Part shown: in pieces, positions 19,601 to 29,093 of the stretch | How positions within the stretch are numbered: the stretch's first letter is position 1 | Layout of the letters: each line of letters begins with the position of its first letter | Assembly (NCBI GenBank): GCA_020636095.1 | Contig: JACJYN010000004.1 | Coordinates: 248,001-312,000, forward strand | Direction: 5' to 3' | Length of the DNA: 64,000 bases | Source of the DNA: Lewinellaceae bacterium | Lineage (GTDB): Bacteria > Bacteroidota > Bacteroidia > Chitinophagales > Saprospiraceae | Position numbers and translations under genes: made by a program | Notes under the pieces: model-generated | What the model saw: only the letters and a program-made list of their open reading frames with translations | Told to the model about the DNA's origin: nothing | The model's database searches: none

Positions 19601-22600
19601 CAAACCGTTTCAGGGTCGAGCGACCCGCCGCCGCAGCTGCAGTCGGCCTGGATGGTTTCGCCGTGCGTTGCGGGGTTGCCGTCGTCACAGGCGTCGCCCA
19701 CCTGTGAGGTGATATTCGGGTCGTTGTCATCACAATCCACATCGGCGCAGATGCCGTCGCCATCGTTGTCGCCGATGCCGGGGCAGCTATTGAGCGTGCC
19801 GGCACAACCGCAGTTGGCGCCTATCACATCATCAACCGTGGCCGGGTTGCCGTCATCGCAGGCATCGCCGGGCTGGGTTGCTATGTTGGCGTTGTTGGGC
19901 TGGCAATCCACGTCGTCGCAGACACCGTCGCCGTCGGCATCGCCGATGCCGGTGCAGGCGGTGGGGGTGCCGATGCAGTTGCAATCGCCATCCACCCTAT
20001 CGTTGATAGTAGTATTGTCGCCGTCGTCACAGGCATCGCCAAAGTAGGCGGACAGCCCCGGGCAATCGTAAGCCGGCGGCGTATCGAAAAAATCGACGCA
20101 CAGCTGGGGCCCACCGGCGGGCCCGTCGAAAGACTCTGCCACCCGGCGGCCCGTGCCTTCAATCAGGAGGGCGATGGAACTGCCGGAGGTATAGCCGCTG
20201 CGGTTGACGATTTCCTGGATGAGCGCCGCCAAATCCGGCGTTTGCTGAGCCGGGCCGGCATCGCTGATGGACAGCCACTGAGCCGGGGCCCAGGCTACGG
20301 AGCTGCCCGTCCGGGGGCGGCTGCTGATGTCGAAGTCGGCAGCGCCAAAAGTGGAGGCATTGTCGGCGGCCTGTCCGTAGATCGTGAGGTTACAGGGGTC
20401 GTCGTTGCGGTTTTCATCCGTTTCAAACTGGATGTAGGCGCTGGTAATGTGCGCCCCCTGTGGGATATTGAGGTTGTTGAAGCGCAGGCCCACCCACTGG
20501 CTGAGGCCGTCGGTACACAATTCCAGGTCGCTGCTGTTGAGGTCCATCCGGCCGTTGGAAGATGTTTGCTCGGCATCATCACTGCTGCTGTTGATGATGG
20601 AGCAGGTGGAGGTAGGCGTAGTGGTTCCTCCGCCGCAGCTACAATCGGATTGAATGGTTTCGCCGAAGGTGCTGGGGTCGCCGTCGTCGCAGGCGTCGCC
20701 GGGCTGGTAGGCGGTGTTGGCGTCGTTGTCGTCGCAATCCACATCGGAACAGACGCCGTCGCCGTCGGCATCGATAGTGGTGATATTCGGGTTGTTGTCG
20801 TCACAATCCAGATCGGCACAGACGCCGTCCCCATCGGCATCGCCAATACCGGTGCAGGCAGTAGGCGTACCGGCACAGTTGCAGTTGGCGCCTACGGTGT
20901 CGTTGAGGGTGGTATTGTCCCCATCATCGCAGGCACTGCCGGGCTGGGTTGCTATATTGGGGTTGTTGGGCTGACAATCCACATCGTCACAGACACCGTC
21001 GCCGTCGGCATCGCCGATACCGGTGCAGGCGGTGGGCGTACCGGCACAGTTGCAGTTGGCGCCTACGGTGTCATTGAGGGTTGTATTATCCCCGTCATCG
21101 CAGGCATCGCCGGGCTGGGTTGCTATATTGGGGTTGTTGGGCTGACAATCCACATCGTCGCAGACACCGTCGCCGTCGGCATCGCCGATACCGGTGCAGG
21201 CGGTGGGTGTACCGGCACAATTACAATTGGCGTCAAGCGTATCATCGATGGTGGTATTATCCCCATCGTCGCAGGCCTGGCCGGTGTAGGAAGTGATGTT
21301 GGGGTCGTTGTCGTCACAATCTACATCCGCGCAGACGCCGTCGCCGTCGATATCGCCAATACCGGTACAGTCGGTAGGCGTACCGGCACAATTACAGTTG
21401 GCGCCATAGGCGTCATCGATAGTAGTGGGGTCGCCATCGTCGCAGGCGTCTCCGGGCTGGTGAGTAATATTGGGGTCGTTGTCGTCACAATCCACGTCGG
21501 CGCAGACACCATCGCCGTCGGCATCGCCGATACCGGTGCAGGCGGTGGGGGTGCCGGCGCAGTTGCAGTTGGCGTCGACTGTATCGTTGAGGGTGGTATT
21601 ATCGCCATCGTCGCAGGCCTGGCCTACCTGGGAAGTGATATTGGGGTCGTTGTCGTCACAGTCTACATCGGCGCAGACGCCGTCGCCGTCGGCATCGCCG
21701 ATGCCGGTACAGGCGGTGGGGGTGCCGGCGCAGTTGCAGTTGGCGTCGACTGTATCGTTGAGGGTGGTATTATCGCCATCGTCACAGGCTTGTCCGGCCT
21801 GGTAGGTGATGTTGGGGTTATTGTCATCGCAGTCTACATCCGTGCAGACACCATCGCCGTCGGCATCGCCGATGCCGGTGCAGGCGGAGGAGGTGCCGGC
21901 ACAATTACAGTTGGCGCCATAGGCGTCATCGATAGTAGTGGGGTCGCCATCGTCGCAGGCATCTCCCGGTTGATGAGTAATATTGGGGTTGTTGTCGTCA
22001 CAATCTACATCGGCGCAGACACCGTCGCCGTCGGCATCGCCGATACCGGTGCAGGCGGTGGGGGTGCCGGCACAGTTGCAATTGGCGTCGAACATATCGT
22101 TGAGGGTGGTATTGTCTCTATCATCGCAGGCAATACCGGGCTGGGAGGTGACGGTGGGATCGTTATCATCGCAATCAGAATGTGCGCATACGCCATCACC
22201 ATCGCTGTCAGCGATACCATCGCAGGGCGCCAGGACGCCATTGCAACTACAGCTGCCGCTGAAATTGACTCTAAGGCTATTCGGGTCACTTGAAGTATAA
22301 TGTACAGATAGCAACGCATTGTTCAGCGTAACAGTTGAGCCTTCGAGGGGGGTATCGAATTTGCCGTTTATCACACCTGCGCTGGTGATGATGGTAAATA
22401 CATCGCTGGGAATAGGACTGTAGCTGCCATCGAGGCTTAGCGTTGCACCGTCGAGATTTACGGTTCCATTCACCTTTATCTGATCGTAGTCTATGCCAGC
22501 GTTGCTACCGCCATCGATTTCGATGTCAAGTGTAACCCCTGACAAATCTAAATCACCATTAAAGATAATTTTGCCGGGAGAAGTTCCTGGCGCTATGGTT

Positions 22601-23424
22601 GATCCTGCCCCATGGATTAAGTTGGCTGTCTCTATTGTTCCGGACCCGCCCAGGGTTCCATTATTAATAAAATCACCCCCATTGATAATCAGATCAGATT
22701 CAGAAAGAGCGGAGATCGTAATCGTACCATTGTTGACCAAAGATATCACGGAGTTTAATTCGATTGCCTTATTCAGTCCGGACATCGTAATGGAACCATT
22801 ATTGGTAATCAGGCTATTGTTAACCCCACCGCTGGCAGCTATTCCTCCACTCACAGGAGAAGTAATGACAATAGACCCGAAATTGGTCAGGTCATCACTT
22901 ATTTCTATGGCGTATTCTCCTGCATTGAGGATAGAAAGGACGGCCATCGGCCCAACGGTGACCGAGGAATATCTATTGATATCCAATCCATCTCTGGGAG
23001 CATTGGTGGTGCTGGTATTGATGTTAAGCGTCCCGTTTACAGTCAGGGTGCTTTCATTGCCGCTCTCTCCATCAAGGCGGAAACCACTACTGCCGGGAGC
23101 GCCGCCCTTTCTCGTCGTCAGGGTGGCGCCAGGGGCTATGATCAAGTTCGCTCCACCTCTCAGCACTACGGATTCCACAGCATAATTGGTAGGAGCGGAA
23201 ACGGTCACCGTTACATTTCCATCAATAAGGACGTCGCCATCAATGGCGGGAAGGATGCCGTCCTGGTTCGCATCGACCGCATGCCAGTTGGCAGCGACTG
23301 TCCATTCACCGGTACTTCCGCCGATCCAGACAAAAGTATCAGAAGCAATCGCGCTGGTGCAAAAAAGCGAGTTGGTGACAACCAGGATGGTTATCAGAGC
23401 GTGTATAGGTCTTTTATTCATCAT
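16678..23424 (-). CDS. Giant T9SS surface protein with MopE-like metal-binding repeats and four jelly-roll-like modules
   Basis: 2248 residues, signal peptide to about residue 27. Residues ~30-390 are a beta-helix-like stalk (repeated GG.L.I..G.TLT and N.GSI.... phrases). From ~395 follows a long array of ~57-residue units of the form TGIGDADGDGVCADVDCDDN, then a PG.ACDDG..TT..D segment and CNCAG. These recall the MopE/thrombospondin-3-like Asp/Cys repeats that bind Ca2+ or copper. A ~150-residue module starting SSSDDAEQ and containing SSDLEL, NLNIPQGA and QEIVNRSGYT appears four times between repeats. The last ~85 residues are a T9SS sorting domain (VHPNPATNKLNISF). The 171-bp DNA repeats are nearly identical in places, so copy number may vary between strains. 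Metal binding and adhesion are inferred. Confidence 0.88.
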   Translation of the reverse strand: MMNKRPIHALITILVVTNSLFCTSAIASDTFVWIGGSTGEWTVAANWHAVDANQDGILPAIDGDVLIDGNVTVTVSAPTNYAVESVVLRGGANLIIAPGATLTTRKGGAPGSSGFRLDGESGNESTLTVNGTLNINTSTTNAPRDGLDINRYSSVTVGPMAVLSILNAGEYAIEISDDLTNFGSIVITSPVSGGIAASGGVNNSLITNNGSITMSGLNKAIELNSVISLVNNGTITISALSESDLIINGGDFINNGTLGGSGTIETANLIHGAGSTIAPGTSPGKIIFNGDLDLSGVTLDIEIDGGSNAGIDYDQIKVNGTVNLDGATLSLDGSYSPIPSDVFTIITSAGVINGKFDTPLEGSTVTLNNALLSVHYTSSDPNSLRVNFSGSCSCNGVLAPCDGIADSDGDGVCAHSDCDDNDPTVTSQPGIACDDRDNTTLNDMFDANCNCAGTPTACTGIGDADGDGVCADVDCDDNNPNITHQPGDACDDGDPTTIDDAYGANCNCAGTSSACTGIGDADGDGVCTDVDCDDNNPNITYQAGQACDDGDNTTLNDTVDANCNCAGTPTACTGIGDADGDGVCADVDCDDNDPNITSQVGQACDDGDNTTLNDTVDANCNCAGTPTACTGIGDADGDGVCADVDCDDNDPNITHQPGDACDDGDPTTIDDAYGANCNCAGTPTDCTGIGDIDGDGVCADVDCDDNDPNITSYTGQACDDGDNTTIDDTLDANCNCAGTPTACTGIGDADGDGVCDDVDCQPNNPNIATQPGDACDDGDNTTLNDTVGANCNCAGTPTACTGIGDADGDGVCDDVDCQPNNPNIATQPGSACDDGDNTTLNDTVGANCNCAGTPTACTGIGDADGDGVCADLDCDDNNPNITTIDADGDGVCSDVDCDDNDANTAYQPGDACDDGDPSTFGETIQSDCSCGGGTTTPTSTCSIINSSSDDAEQTSSNGRMDLNSSDLELCTDGLSQWVGLRFNNLNIPQGAHITSAYIQFETDENRNDDPCNLTIYGQAADNASTFGAADFDISSRPRTGSSVAWAPAQWLSISDAGPAQQTPDLAALIQEIVNRSGYTSGSSIALLIEGTGRRVAESFDGPAGGPQLCVDFFDTPPAYDCPGLSAYFGDACDDGDNTTINDRVDGDCNCIGTPTACTGIGDADGDGVCDDVDCQPNNANIATQPGDACDDGNPATVDDVIGANCGCAGTLNSCPGIGDNDGDGICADVDCDDNDPNITSQVGDACDDGNPATHGETIQADCSCGGGSLDPETVCATISSSTDDAEQETATGSMDLNSSDLELCTDRGTVQWVGLRFNNLNIPQGANIVNAYIQFETDENGNDDPCNLTIYGQAADNASTFGAADFDISSRPRTANSAAWAPAQWLSISDAGPAQQTVDIAPLIQEIVNRSGYTSASSIAFLIEGTGRRVAESFDGPAGGPQLCIDYFATPPDYDCPNLSAFIGDACDDGDNTTINDLVDADCGCAGTPTACTGIGDADGDGVCSDVDCDDNDPNATTQPGDACDDGNPATINDMVDANCGCAGTLNSCPGIGDNDGDGICADVDCDDNDPNITYQVGDTCDDGNPDTFGETIQNDCSCGGGLTTPTTACATISSSSDDAEQEAASGRVDLTSSDLELCTDGVSQWVGMRFNDLNIPQGANINSAYIQFTVDENRNDDPCNLTIYGQAADNAATFSSTDFDISSRARTTNSVAWAPPQWLNIGNAGPEQQTVDISPVIQEIVNRNGYTAASSIVIMIEGTGRRVAESFNSPAGAPQLCIDFFATPPDYDCDALFANFGDTCDDGDNTTINDTVDNNCNCLGTPTACTGIGDADGDGVCDDVDCDDNDPNVTTQPGDACDDGNPATINDVVGANCNCAGALNTCPGIGDNDGDGICDDVDCDDNDPNIVSQTGDACDDGNPNTTGETIQDDCSCGGGTLVPSFACSMINSTSDDAEQWKSTGRMDIYNSDLELGVDRNNSQFVGMRFNSLNIPQGATIISAHLQFTVDETVNENPCILNILGEAADNAATFTSSSFDISNRPRTNAAVNWQPQDWLSVGAAGPEQQTPDLSDIIQEIVSRSGYTANSSIVIFIDGTGTRTAESFNGSIHNAPELCVEFLHAMPGNRMAPSTVTTTTIAEGTREEQNAASLNINPKGEGLSAGGPASPIRVHPNPATNKLNISFSSKIKGTVQIQARDLNGKVVLQATREVEQGDQAISLEGLSLPVGIYFLQLFMNNTMQSAKFIIQAD

Positions 23425-23517
23425 GAGCTTATAATAAAAAGTGCAATATATGAAACCCTCACAATTAGTAGTGTGTTTCCGGCTTTGTTTAGCTAAATTT
23501 AGTTGACAAAGGAGTAC

Positions 23518-25680
23518 CTACTTCACTAACAGAACATCGCCGGATGCTTTATATACCTCGTCATTTTCAAAAACCACCTTCAGGGAATAAGTGAAAACGC
23601 CTGGGGATAAAGGTTGTCCATTTTTTCTGCCATCCCAGGCGTTCGCAGGGTCTGAGAATGGGCGGTTTTCGCTTTTAAAAACAGCTCCGCCCCAGCGGTC
23701 GAAAATGAGGAAGCTGCTTATTTGAGCGTTCAGGCCAGGCGTAGATTGAGGGCGGAACGTATCGTTAACGCCATCATTATTGGGAGAAAAGGCATTCGGC
23801 AGGTAAATAGGGCAGTTGATTCGGGGCACCGTCACCGTGAGTGTATCGGCACAGCCCAGAGAATCGGCCAGGCGAAGGGTGTAAATACCGTGGAAAAGGT
23901 TTTGCAAGGGCTCATTCAGGAGTTGTGCCTTGCCGTTGACGGCCAGAGACAAAAGCCCCACCCCCCCTTGAAAAGTGAAGTTAACCGCGCCGTTTGCCTG
24001 GTTACAATCCGCCGCATTCACTGTATAGCCTACAAATTGTGGAGCTTCGGAACCAGGTAGAGCTACCCGAATGGCTGCCGTGCAGCCCAATGCGTCCATT
24101 ACCCTTGCGTCGTAATCGCCGGAAGGCAGGCCGCGGAAGGCATTATTTGCCACAAAATTGTTGCCGTTAAGCGCATACATCAGGGGCGGCTGCCCGGCGG
24201 AGGCCCGGATCGTCAGGGTTCCATTGGCCGCGCCGCAGGAAGCATTCTGGAGCGCTACACTATCTACGGTCACCGCTTCACTGGAGGCAATAGCGGCTAT
24301 CTCCGTAAGGGTACAACCATTTACATCGCTAATCGTAAGGGTATACGGCCCTGCCGGGAGGCCGGAAAAGGCGCCGGTGGGTTGAGGCGGCCCGCCATTT
24401 ATAGAATAAGTTAAAGGAGGAGCGCCGCCCTGAGCGCTTAAGGTGATACTTCCGTTGTTCTGTCCACAGGTAGTGGGCTCAACATCCAGCGCTAAAATAT
24501 CCGGAGCGTCCACCTCATCAATTTGGGCCTGCACCCTCACCTGGCAACCTTGGGCATCCATTATTTCCAGTTGGTAAGTACCGGCAGCCAGGCCGGATAA
24601 ATTCAGGTTGGAAACCGGGGCGTTTCCGTTGGCCGATAAGGTATAAGGCGGGGTACCACCTTCCACGGTGAGGGCAAAGCTGCCATTGTCTTCGCCGCAG
24701 CTGGCAGGAGAGGCCGCCAGGGCGCTGATGGCGGGTGCATCGTCGGTGAGGCCCACCGGCTCACTAACCAGGCAGCCCGCTTCATCCTGTACATAAACCC
24801 GGTAGGTATCCACTGCCAGGTTGGAGAAAGCGGGATTGGCCTGGAAGGTTTCGCCATCCAATGAATAGGTAAGGGCGCCTATTCCCCCGGATGCGTTGAC
24901 CGTGATGGCGCCCGTATTGCCGGAGCAACTAAAATTCAGGGCCTCCACTTCCTCAATATCTACCGGGTTGGAACCCAGAAACTCAAAAGTGCTGGCGCCA
25001 CCGCTCACGGAAAGGGGGATGGAACAATAAAGGCTGAGCGTGGCGTTATCAAAATCGATTAGGTACACGTTGGCTGCATTATCGGTAAGCGCATAGGTGG
25101 AAATGCTATCGCAGGCGGCGGCATAGGATACAATCCCAAAAATGCGCCCCGGGACGTTGCCGTTCACGGCAATACTACTGTTGGCGGGGTTCTCCAGGTC
25201 AATCCGGACGATATTATCGCCTTCGGCGGCCATGTAGAGTTGGCCATTGTAAAATGTGAGGTCGCCCTCCGCTGCATAGCCTACATTGCCGAGAAAGGTT
25301 CCGGTGTTGGCCGACAGGTCGTAGGACCATAGCAGCCCCTGCAGGCCGCAAACATAAAAAACGCCGTTCGCATCTATGGTCAATGAGGTATACAACTGGC
25401 TGGGGGCCGATTCGAAGACGTGCAGCAGCGTACCGGCGCCGGTTGCCGGATTGACCTGGAAGAGCCGTCCCGAAGAGTTGACGGAATACAAATTGCCATT
25501 GGGGTGGAAACTGATATCGGTTGAACTACCGGGCATGATACCGACTTGTTCATAAGAGCAATCCTCCAGGTCGAGCCGGTAGAGCCGGCTATCGAGGGTG
25601 CTCAGAAAGATTTCCTGGCTAAAGGTGTAAAAGGAAAGGCTTAAGCAGATAAAGAGCAGCGTATATTTGTGGCTTAACAT
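23518..25680 (-). CDS. Gliding-type (CHU_C) cell-surface protein with SprB-like repeats
   Basis: About 720 residues. The start at 25680 (MLSHKYTLLF) gives a clean signal peptide ending at FSQ. An in-frame Met 39 nt upstream is rejected because it lies before the TACATTTG -7 box at 25709-25716. Residues ~20-240 look like a beta-propeller (repeated IDLEN/FYNGQLY phrases). Then come five SprB-type repeats (for example NGGPPQPTGAFSGLPAGPYT) ending in Asp/Gly-Cys-T motifs. The C-terminal ~90 residues start YLPNAFSPNNDGVNDTF and match the gliding-associated CHU_C domain, which directs T9SS secretion. The repeat type is found in adhesins, so a surface adhesion role is likely but inferred. Confidence 0.88.
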   Translation of the reverse strand: MLSHKYTLLFICLSLSFYTFSQEIFLSTLDSRLYRLDLEDCSYEQVGIMPGSSTDISFHPNGNLYSVNSSGRLFQVNPATGAGTLLHVFESAPSQLYTSLTIDANGVFYVCGLQGLLWSYDLSANTGTFLGNVGYAAEGDLTFYNGQLYMAAEGDNIVRIDLENPANSSIAVNGNVPGRIFGIVSYAAACDSISTYALTDNAANVYLIDFDNATLSLYCSIPLSVSGGASTFEFLGSNPVDIEEVEALNFSCSGNTGAITVNASGGIGALTYSLDGETFQANPAFSNLAVDTYRVYVQDEAGCLVSEPVGLTDDAPAISALAASPASCGEDNGSFALTVEGGTPPYTLSANGNAPVSNLNLSGLAAGTYQLEIMDAQGCQVRVQAQIDEVDAPDILALDVEPTTCGQNNGSITLSAQGGAPPLTYSINGGPPQPTGAFSGLPAGPYTLTISDVNGCTLTEIAAIASSEAVTVDSVALQNASCGAANGTLTIRASAGQPPLMYALNGNNFVANNAFRGLPSGDYDARVMDALGCTAAIRVALPGSEAPQFVGYTVNAADCNQANGAVNFTFQGGVGLLSLAVNGKAQLLNEPLQNLFHGIYTLRLADSLGCADTLTVTVPRINCPIYLPNAFSPNNDGVNDTFRPQSTPGLNAQISSFLIFDRWGGAVFKSENRPFSDPANAWDGRKNGQPLSPGVFTYSLKVVFENDEVYKASGDVLLVK

Positions 25681-25708
25681 GAGTACTCGGCTTCTGTTAT
25701 TTGAGAAG

Positions 25709-25716
25709 CAAATGTA
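25709..25716 (-). promoter_or_regulatory. Bacteroidota -7 box for the CHU_C gene
   Basis: TACATTTG on the minus strand matches TAnnTTTG. It lies about 30 nt before the start at 25680. No clear -33 TTTG is seen. Confidence 0.5.
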
Positions 25717-25752
25717 CACTTTTACAGCTTATTGTTTGGGCGGATGTAACTT

Positions 25753-26463
25753 TCAAGCCTGCTCTTTTTCTTCCTTCAACCTGGCCTTGCTGGCCTTTTT
25801 CTGCTCATTATTGCTCTCGTAGATACAGTAGTTCTCGTACTTCACCGGATCGCGCTCCACCCAGATATCCTTCCCAATGTTGCAAAGGGTGATCAACTCT
25901 TCGTACAGTTTGTTGCCCTGCTCAATGCGGCGCTCCACCGAGATGTCCCGGTCGGCTACCTTATCCTGCTGTATATTGACCGCCTTTTCGAAATCGCGGG
26001 TAGCATCCGTTACTCGTTTGATCACATTTTCATTCACACCCACCTCCGCCAGGAAATCGATCTGCTGGCGCGCCACACGCACGACCCGGCGCCCACAGAA
26101 AATGAGCTGGGCGTCGGTCATATCACCCATTTTGGCGGCGCCGAATTTGCGGTAGCGGCCGCTCCGGTTGCTGTACTTCATCGCCACCCGCGTCATCATA
26201 CTGCGAATAGCCGTTTTGAGGCTTTCCGATGCCTTGTACTTTTTTTCGGTAGTGATCATCTGGTCGCCCAGTAGTTCATCGTCATCCGGAAGGGCGCGGA
26301 ACTTGTCACACATCGCATGGAAGCCTTTCAGGCGTTCGATGTCATAGCCGTACTGCGTGAATAACCCGATGTCCCGATGGGCGTACTTGATGCGCTCCAT
26401 ACATTGCAGATAAAGATCTGCATCGGGAAAGTTGTACTGGCGGTGGGCGCTTTGCTTTTTCAT
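25753..26463 (-). CDS. Helical protein of unknown function
   Basis: 236 residues, charged (many Lys/Arg/Glu), with no signal peptide or membrane segment. It appears almost entirely alpha-helical, with a Lys/Glu-rich coiled C-terminus (KKASKARLKEEKEQA). Repeated phrases such as ERIKYAHRDIGLF and ARQQIDFLAEVGV suggest a helical bundle. I do not recognise the family. A good promoter lies just upstream (-7 TAACTTTG), and the frame has normal codon use, so it is probably a real gene. It lies between the CHU_C gene and the TonB receptor without obvious linkage. Confidence 0.75.
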   Translation of the reverse strand: MKKQSAHRQYNFPDADLYLQCMERIKYAHRDIGLFTQYGYDIERLKGFHAMCDKFRALPDDDELLGDQMITTEKKYKASESLKTAIRSMMTRVAMKYSNRSGRYRKFGAAKMGDMTDAQLIFCGRRVVRVARQQIDFLAEVGVNENVIKRVTDATRDFEKAVNIQQDKVADRDISVERRIEQGNKLYEELITLCNIGKDIWVERDPVKYENYCIYESNNEQKKASKARLKEEKEQA

Positions 26464-26486
26464 CTTATCTCTTTTTGATGATAAAG

Positions 26487-26518
26487 CAAAGTTATGTCAT
26501 GCTTTTGATAAAAACAAG
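26487..26518 (-). promoter_or_regulatory. Promoter of the helical unknown gene
   Basis: On the minus strand, CTTG (near the -33 TTTG) is followed after 20 nt by TAACTTTG, a match to the Bacteroidota TAnnTTTG box. Transcription would begin about 17 nt before the start codon at 26463. Confidence 0.5.
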
Positions 26519-26726
26519 TTTTTGCAAGGCGAAAACTTAATGGGTTTTTTCGGATTTAAATTTTACTCAGTCTAAATTTTCTTAATAGTGCTTTATTACT
26601 CAAAAAACGTCTTCCACCAGTTCTTGGCGAATGGCTATAACCTATTCGATGAATGAATGGTTTTTAATATAAAGTGAATGAGAGGCTTCTGATTCATTCC
26701 CTTTCTTCTAACTAAACGAATAAACC

Positions 26727-29093
26727 ATGAAACCCCTGACAACTTACCTGCTCTACGGGTTCTTTCTGGCGGCTATGCCGCCCGCATTTGCCCAGAATCC
26801 TACCCAGTCTATCAAAGGAACCATAACAGACAAAGACACCCGGCAGCCTCTGATCGGCGCTACGGTTGTGGTGTCTACTGCTGAAGGGCAGCCGGGAACA
26901 GTCACCGACTATGATGGCAAGTTCGAACTCGCCGATGTGCCGGTAGGGCGGCACCGGCTGGAATTTCAGTACCTCGGCTATGAGCCCTACATCATTGATG
27001 ACGCCATCCTCAATTCCGCCAAGGAGTTGGTGTTGAACATTGAGCTGGTCGAACAAGCGGTCGTTACCGAAGAGGTGGTTATTACCGCCCGCGCTCACGG
27101 CAATGAGCCCCTCAATGAGCTGGCGATGGTCAGCACCCGTTCTTTTTCAGTGGAGGAAACCCAGCGCTACGCCGCCAGCGCCAACGACCCCAGCCGCATG
27201 GCGGTTGGCTTTCCCGGGGTGCAGGCCAACCGCGATGCCCGTAGCGATATCATCATTCGCGGTAATTCGGGCATTGGCCTGCTGTGGCGCCTCGAAGGTA
27301 TTGACATTCCCAACCCCAACCACTTTGCCCGTAAAGGTTCTTCCGGAGGTGGCATCACTATTTTCAGTGTGAGTATGCTCAGCAACTCGGACTTCTCCAC
27401 CGGCGCCTTCCCGGCGGAATACGGCAATGCTTTTTCCGGTGTATTTGATATCAAATTCCGGAACGGCAATATGGAGAAGCGGGAGTACACCTTCCGCGCC
27501 GGCATGCTGGGGCTGGATTTTTCGACCGAGGGCCCCATCAAAAAGGGCAAGAGTTCTTATCTGGTTAATTACCGCTATTCAACCCTCGGCCTCCTCGACG
27601 CCATGAACATCCGCCTGGTTGATGAACGCGAGAGCAACCGCTTTCAGGATCTTTCCTTCAAGCTCAACTTTTACAGTGAAAACGGTAAGCACATCACCTC
27701 CGTTTGGGGCATCGGCGGCCTGAGCGATGAGTACTTTGAGGCGGTGAAGGGAGTTGAAAACTGGGAAACCTATACCGATTACCAGACCCGGGATTTCGAT
27801 ACGGACATGGGAGTGGTGGGGGTTAACCACAATTACCTGATCGATGATAAGTCCTACCTGCGCACCAGCCTGGCGGTGATGGGGCAAAAGGTGCTCTTCC
27901 GCAACGATACCCTGACTACGGAACTCGTCCCCACCAACGTAAGTGACGAACTCTACTTCAACAACCGCCTGGTTCTGTCCTCTTATTACAACCGCAAGCT
28001 TTCGTCCAAGGCTGCTTTTAAGGGAGGGTTCATCGCCAGCCGGTTGTCTTATGATCTTTCCTACCGTTATTTGCTGGACGAAGCCTACCGGACTTACCTC
28101 GATGAAGCGGGCAGTACATTCCTCCTGCAACCCTACGCCAACCTTCGCCTGCGGCCCCACGTGCGCTGGACGGTTAACCTGGGCCTGCACGCCATGTATT
28201 TCACACTCAACCAAACTTCAAGCCTGGAGCCGCGCCTGGGCGTGCGGTACCAGGCGACTGAAAAGACGTCCTTTAGTTTTGCCTACGGGTTGCACAGCCG
28301 CATCCTGCCCATCGGCGCCTATTTCACATTAGTGCCTGCGATGGAAGGCGAACGGTTCCAGCCTAACCAGGAATTGGACTTGATCAAGGCGCACCACTTT
28401 GTTCTGAGTTACGACCAACTGCTGGGAAAAAGCCAGCGCCTCCGGCTGGAAGCTTACTATCAGCGCCTATTTCATGTACCGGTAAGCATCGATCCCGAGA
28501 GTACTTTTTCGCTGATCAACCAGATCGAAGGGTACGCCACCCGGGCACTGGTGAGTGAAGGCACGGGCGCCAATATTGGAGTGGACATTACCTATGAGCA
28601 ATTCTTCAGCGGCGGAACCTTCTTTATTGCAGCTGCCTCTATCTACAATTCAACTTATGAGCCGCTCAATGGACAAACCTATGACACCCGCTACAACAGT
28701 CAGCTGCTGGGCTCTTTTATGGGAGGGAAGGAATGGCCGGCGGGAGAACGGGCCGTGTTACAGACGGGCTTGCGCATCCTCTACAGCGGCGGGCAGCGCA
28801 TTACCCCCATTCTATCTCCCATACGGGATCCTTTTGACCCGACAAGCCCGCTTCTGGATGAACGCATGCCTTTCTCCATACAGGTAGGAGATTATTTTCG
28901 CCCGGATCTGCGCATCGCTTACCGGCGTGACAACCCGGCGAATGCCTGGTACATAGCGATTGATATTCAGAATTTTATCAACCGGGATAATGATGACGCT
29001 TTGGATTATAATTTCGACCCGGATCTGAAAGACTGGGTATTTGGTTTTCAGTCGGGTATTGTCCCCGTCCTGAGTTTTCAGATCGATTTTTAG
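26727..29093 (+). CDS. TonB-dependent outer-membrane receptor with carboxypeptidase-regulatory-like domain
   Basis: 788 residues with a signal peptide ending at AFAQ (25). Residues ~27-115 are a CarboxypepD_reg-like domain (IKGTITDKDTRQPLIGATVVV). A plug domain follows (about 120-225, with DIIIRGNSGIGLLWRLEGIDIPNP), then a ~550-residue beta-barrel ending in an aromatic residue (SFQIDF). This is the layout of nutrient or metallophore receptors. The barrel C-terminus and the length fit. No SusD-like partner follows, so it is probably not a polysaccharide SusCD pair. The substrate cannot be told. It is monocistronic; a long palindrome lies 135 nt downstream. Confidence 0.93.
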   Translation: MKPLTTYLLYGFFLAAMPPAFAQNPTQSIKGTITDKDTRQPLIGATVVVSTAEGQPGTVTDYDGKFELADVPVGRHRLEFQYLGYEPYIIDDAILNSAKELVLNIELVEQAVVTEEVVITARAHGNEPLNELAMVSTRSFSVEETQRYAASANDPSRMAVGFPGVQANRDARSDIIIRGNSGIGLLWRLEGIDIPNPNHFARKGSSGGGITIFSVSMLSNSDFSTGAFPAEYGNAFSGVFDIKFRNGNMEKREYTFRAGMLGLDFSTEGPIKKGKSSYLVNYRYSTLGLLDAMNIRLVDERESNRFQDLSFKLNFYSENGKHITSVWGIGGLSDEYFEAVKGVENWETYTDYQTRDFDTDMGVVGVNHNYLIDDKSYLRTSLAVMGQKVLFRNDTLTTELVPTNVSDELYFNNRLVLSSYYNRKLSSKAAFKGGFIASRLSYDLSYRYLLDEAYRTYLDEAGSTFLLQPYANLRLRPHVRWTVNLGLHAMYFTLNQTSSLEPRLGVRYQATEKTSFSFAYGLHSRILPIGAYFTLVPAMEGERFQPNQELDLIKAHHFVLSYDQLLGKSQRLRLEAYYQRLFHVPVSIDPESTFSLINQIEGYATRALVSEGTGANIGVDITYEQFFSGGTFFIAAASIYNSTYEPLNGQTYDTRYNSQLLGSFMGGKEWPAGERAVLQTGLRILYSGGQRITPILSPIRDPFDPTSPLLDERMPFSIQVGDYFRPDLRIAYRRDNPANAWYIAIDIQNFINRDNDDALDYNFDPDLKDWVFGFQSGIVPVLSFQIDF

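Noticed and set aside
20242..22293. 683-codon open frame on the plus strand
   Set aside because: It is the antisense of the repetitive Asp/Cys array of the giant minus-strand protein. The repeat unit is a multiple of three, so the opposite frame stays open. Its Val/Gly/Ile-rich translation has no start context or domain.
25681..25719. Upstream start for the CHU_C protein
   Set aside because: It lies before the TACATTTG promoter box and adds residues in front of a complete signal peptide.
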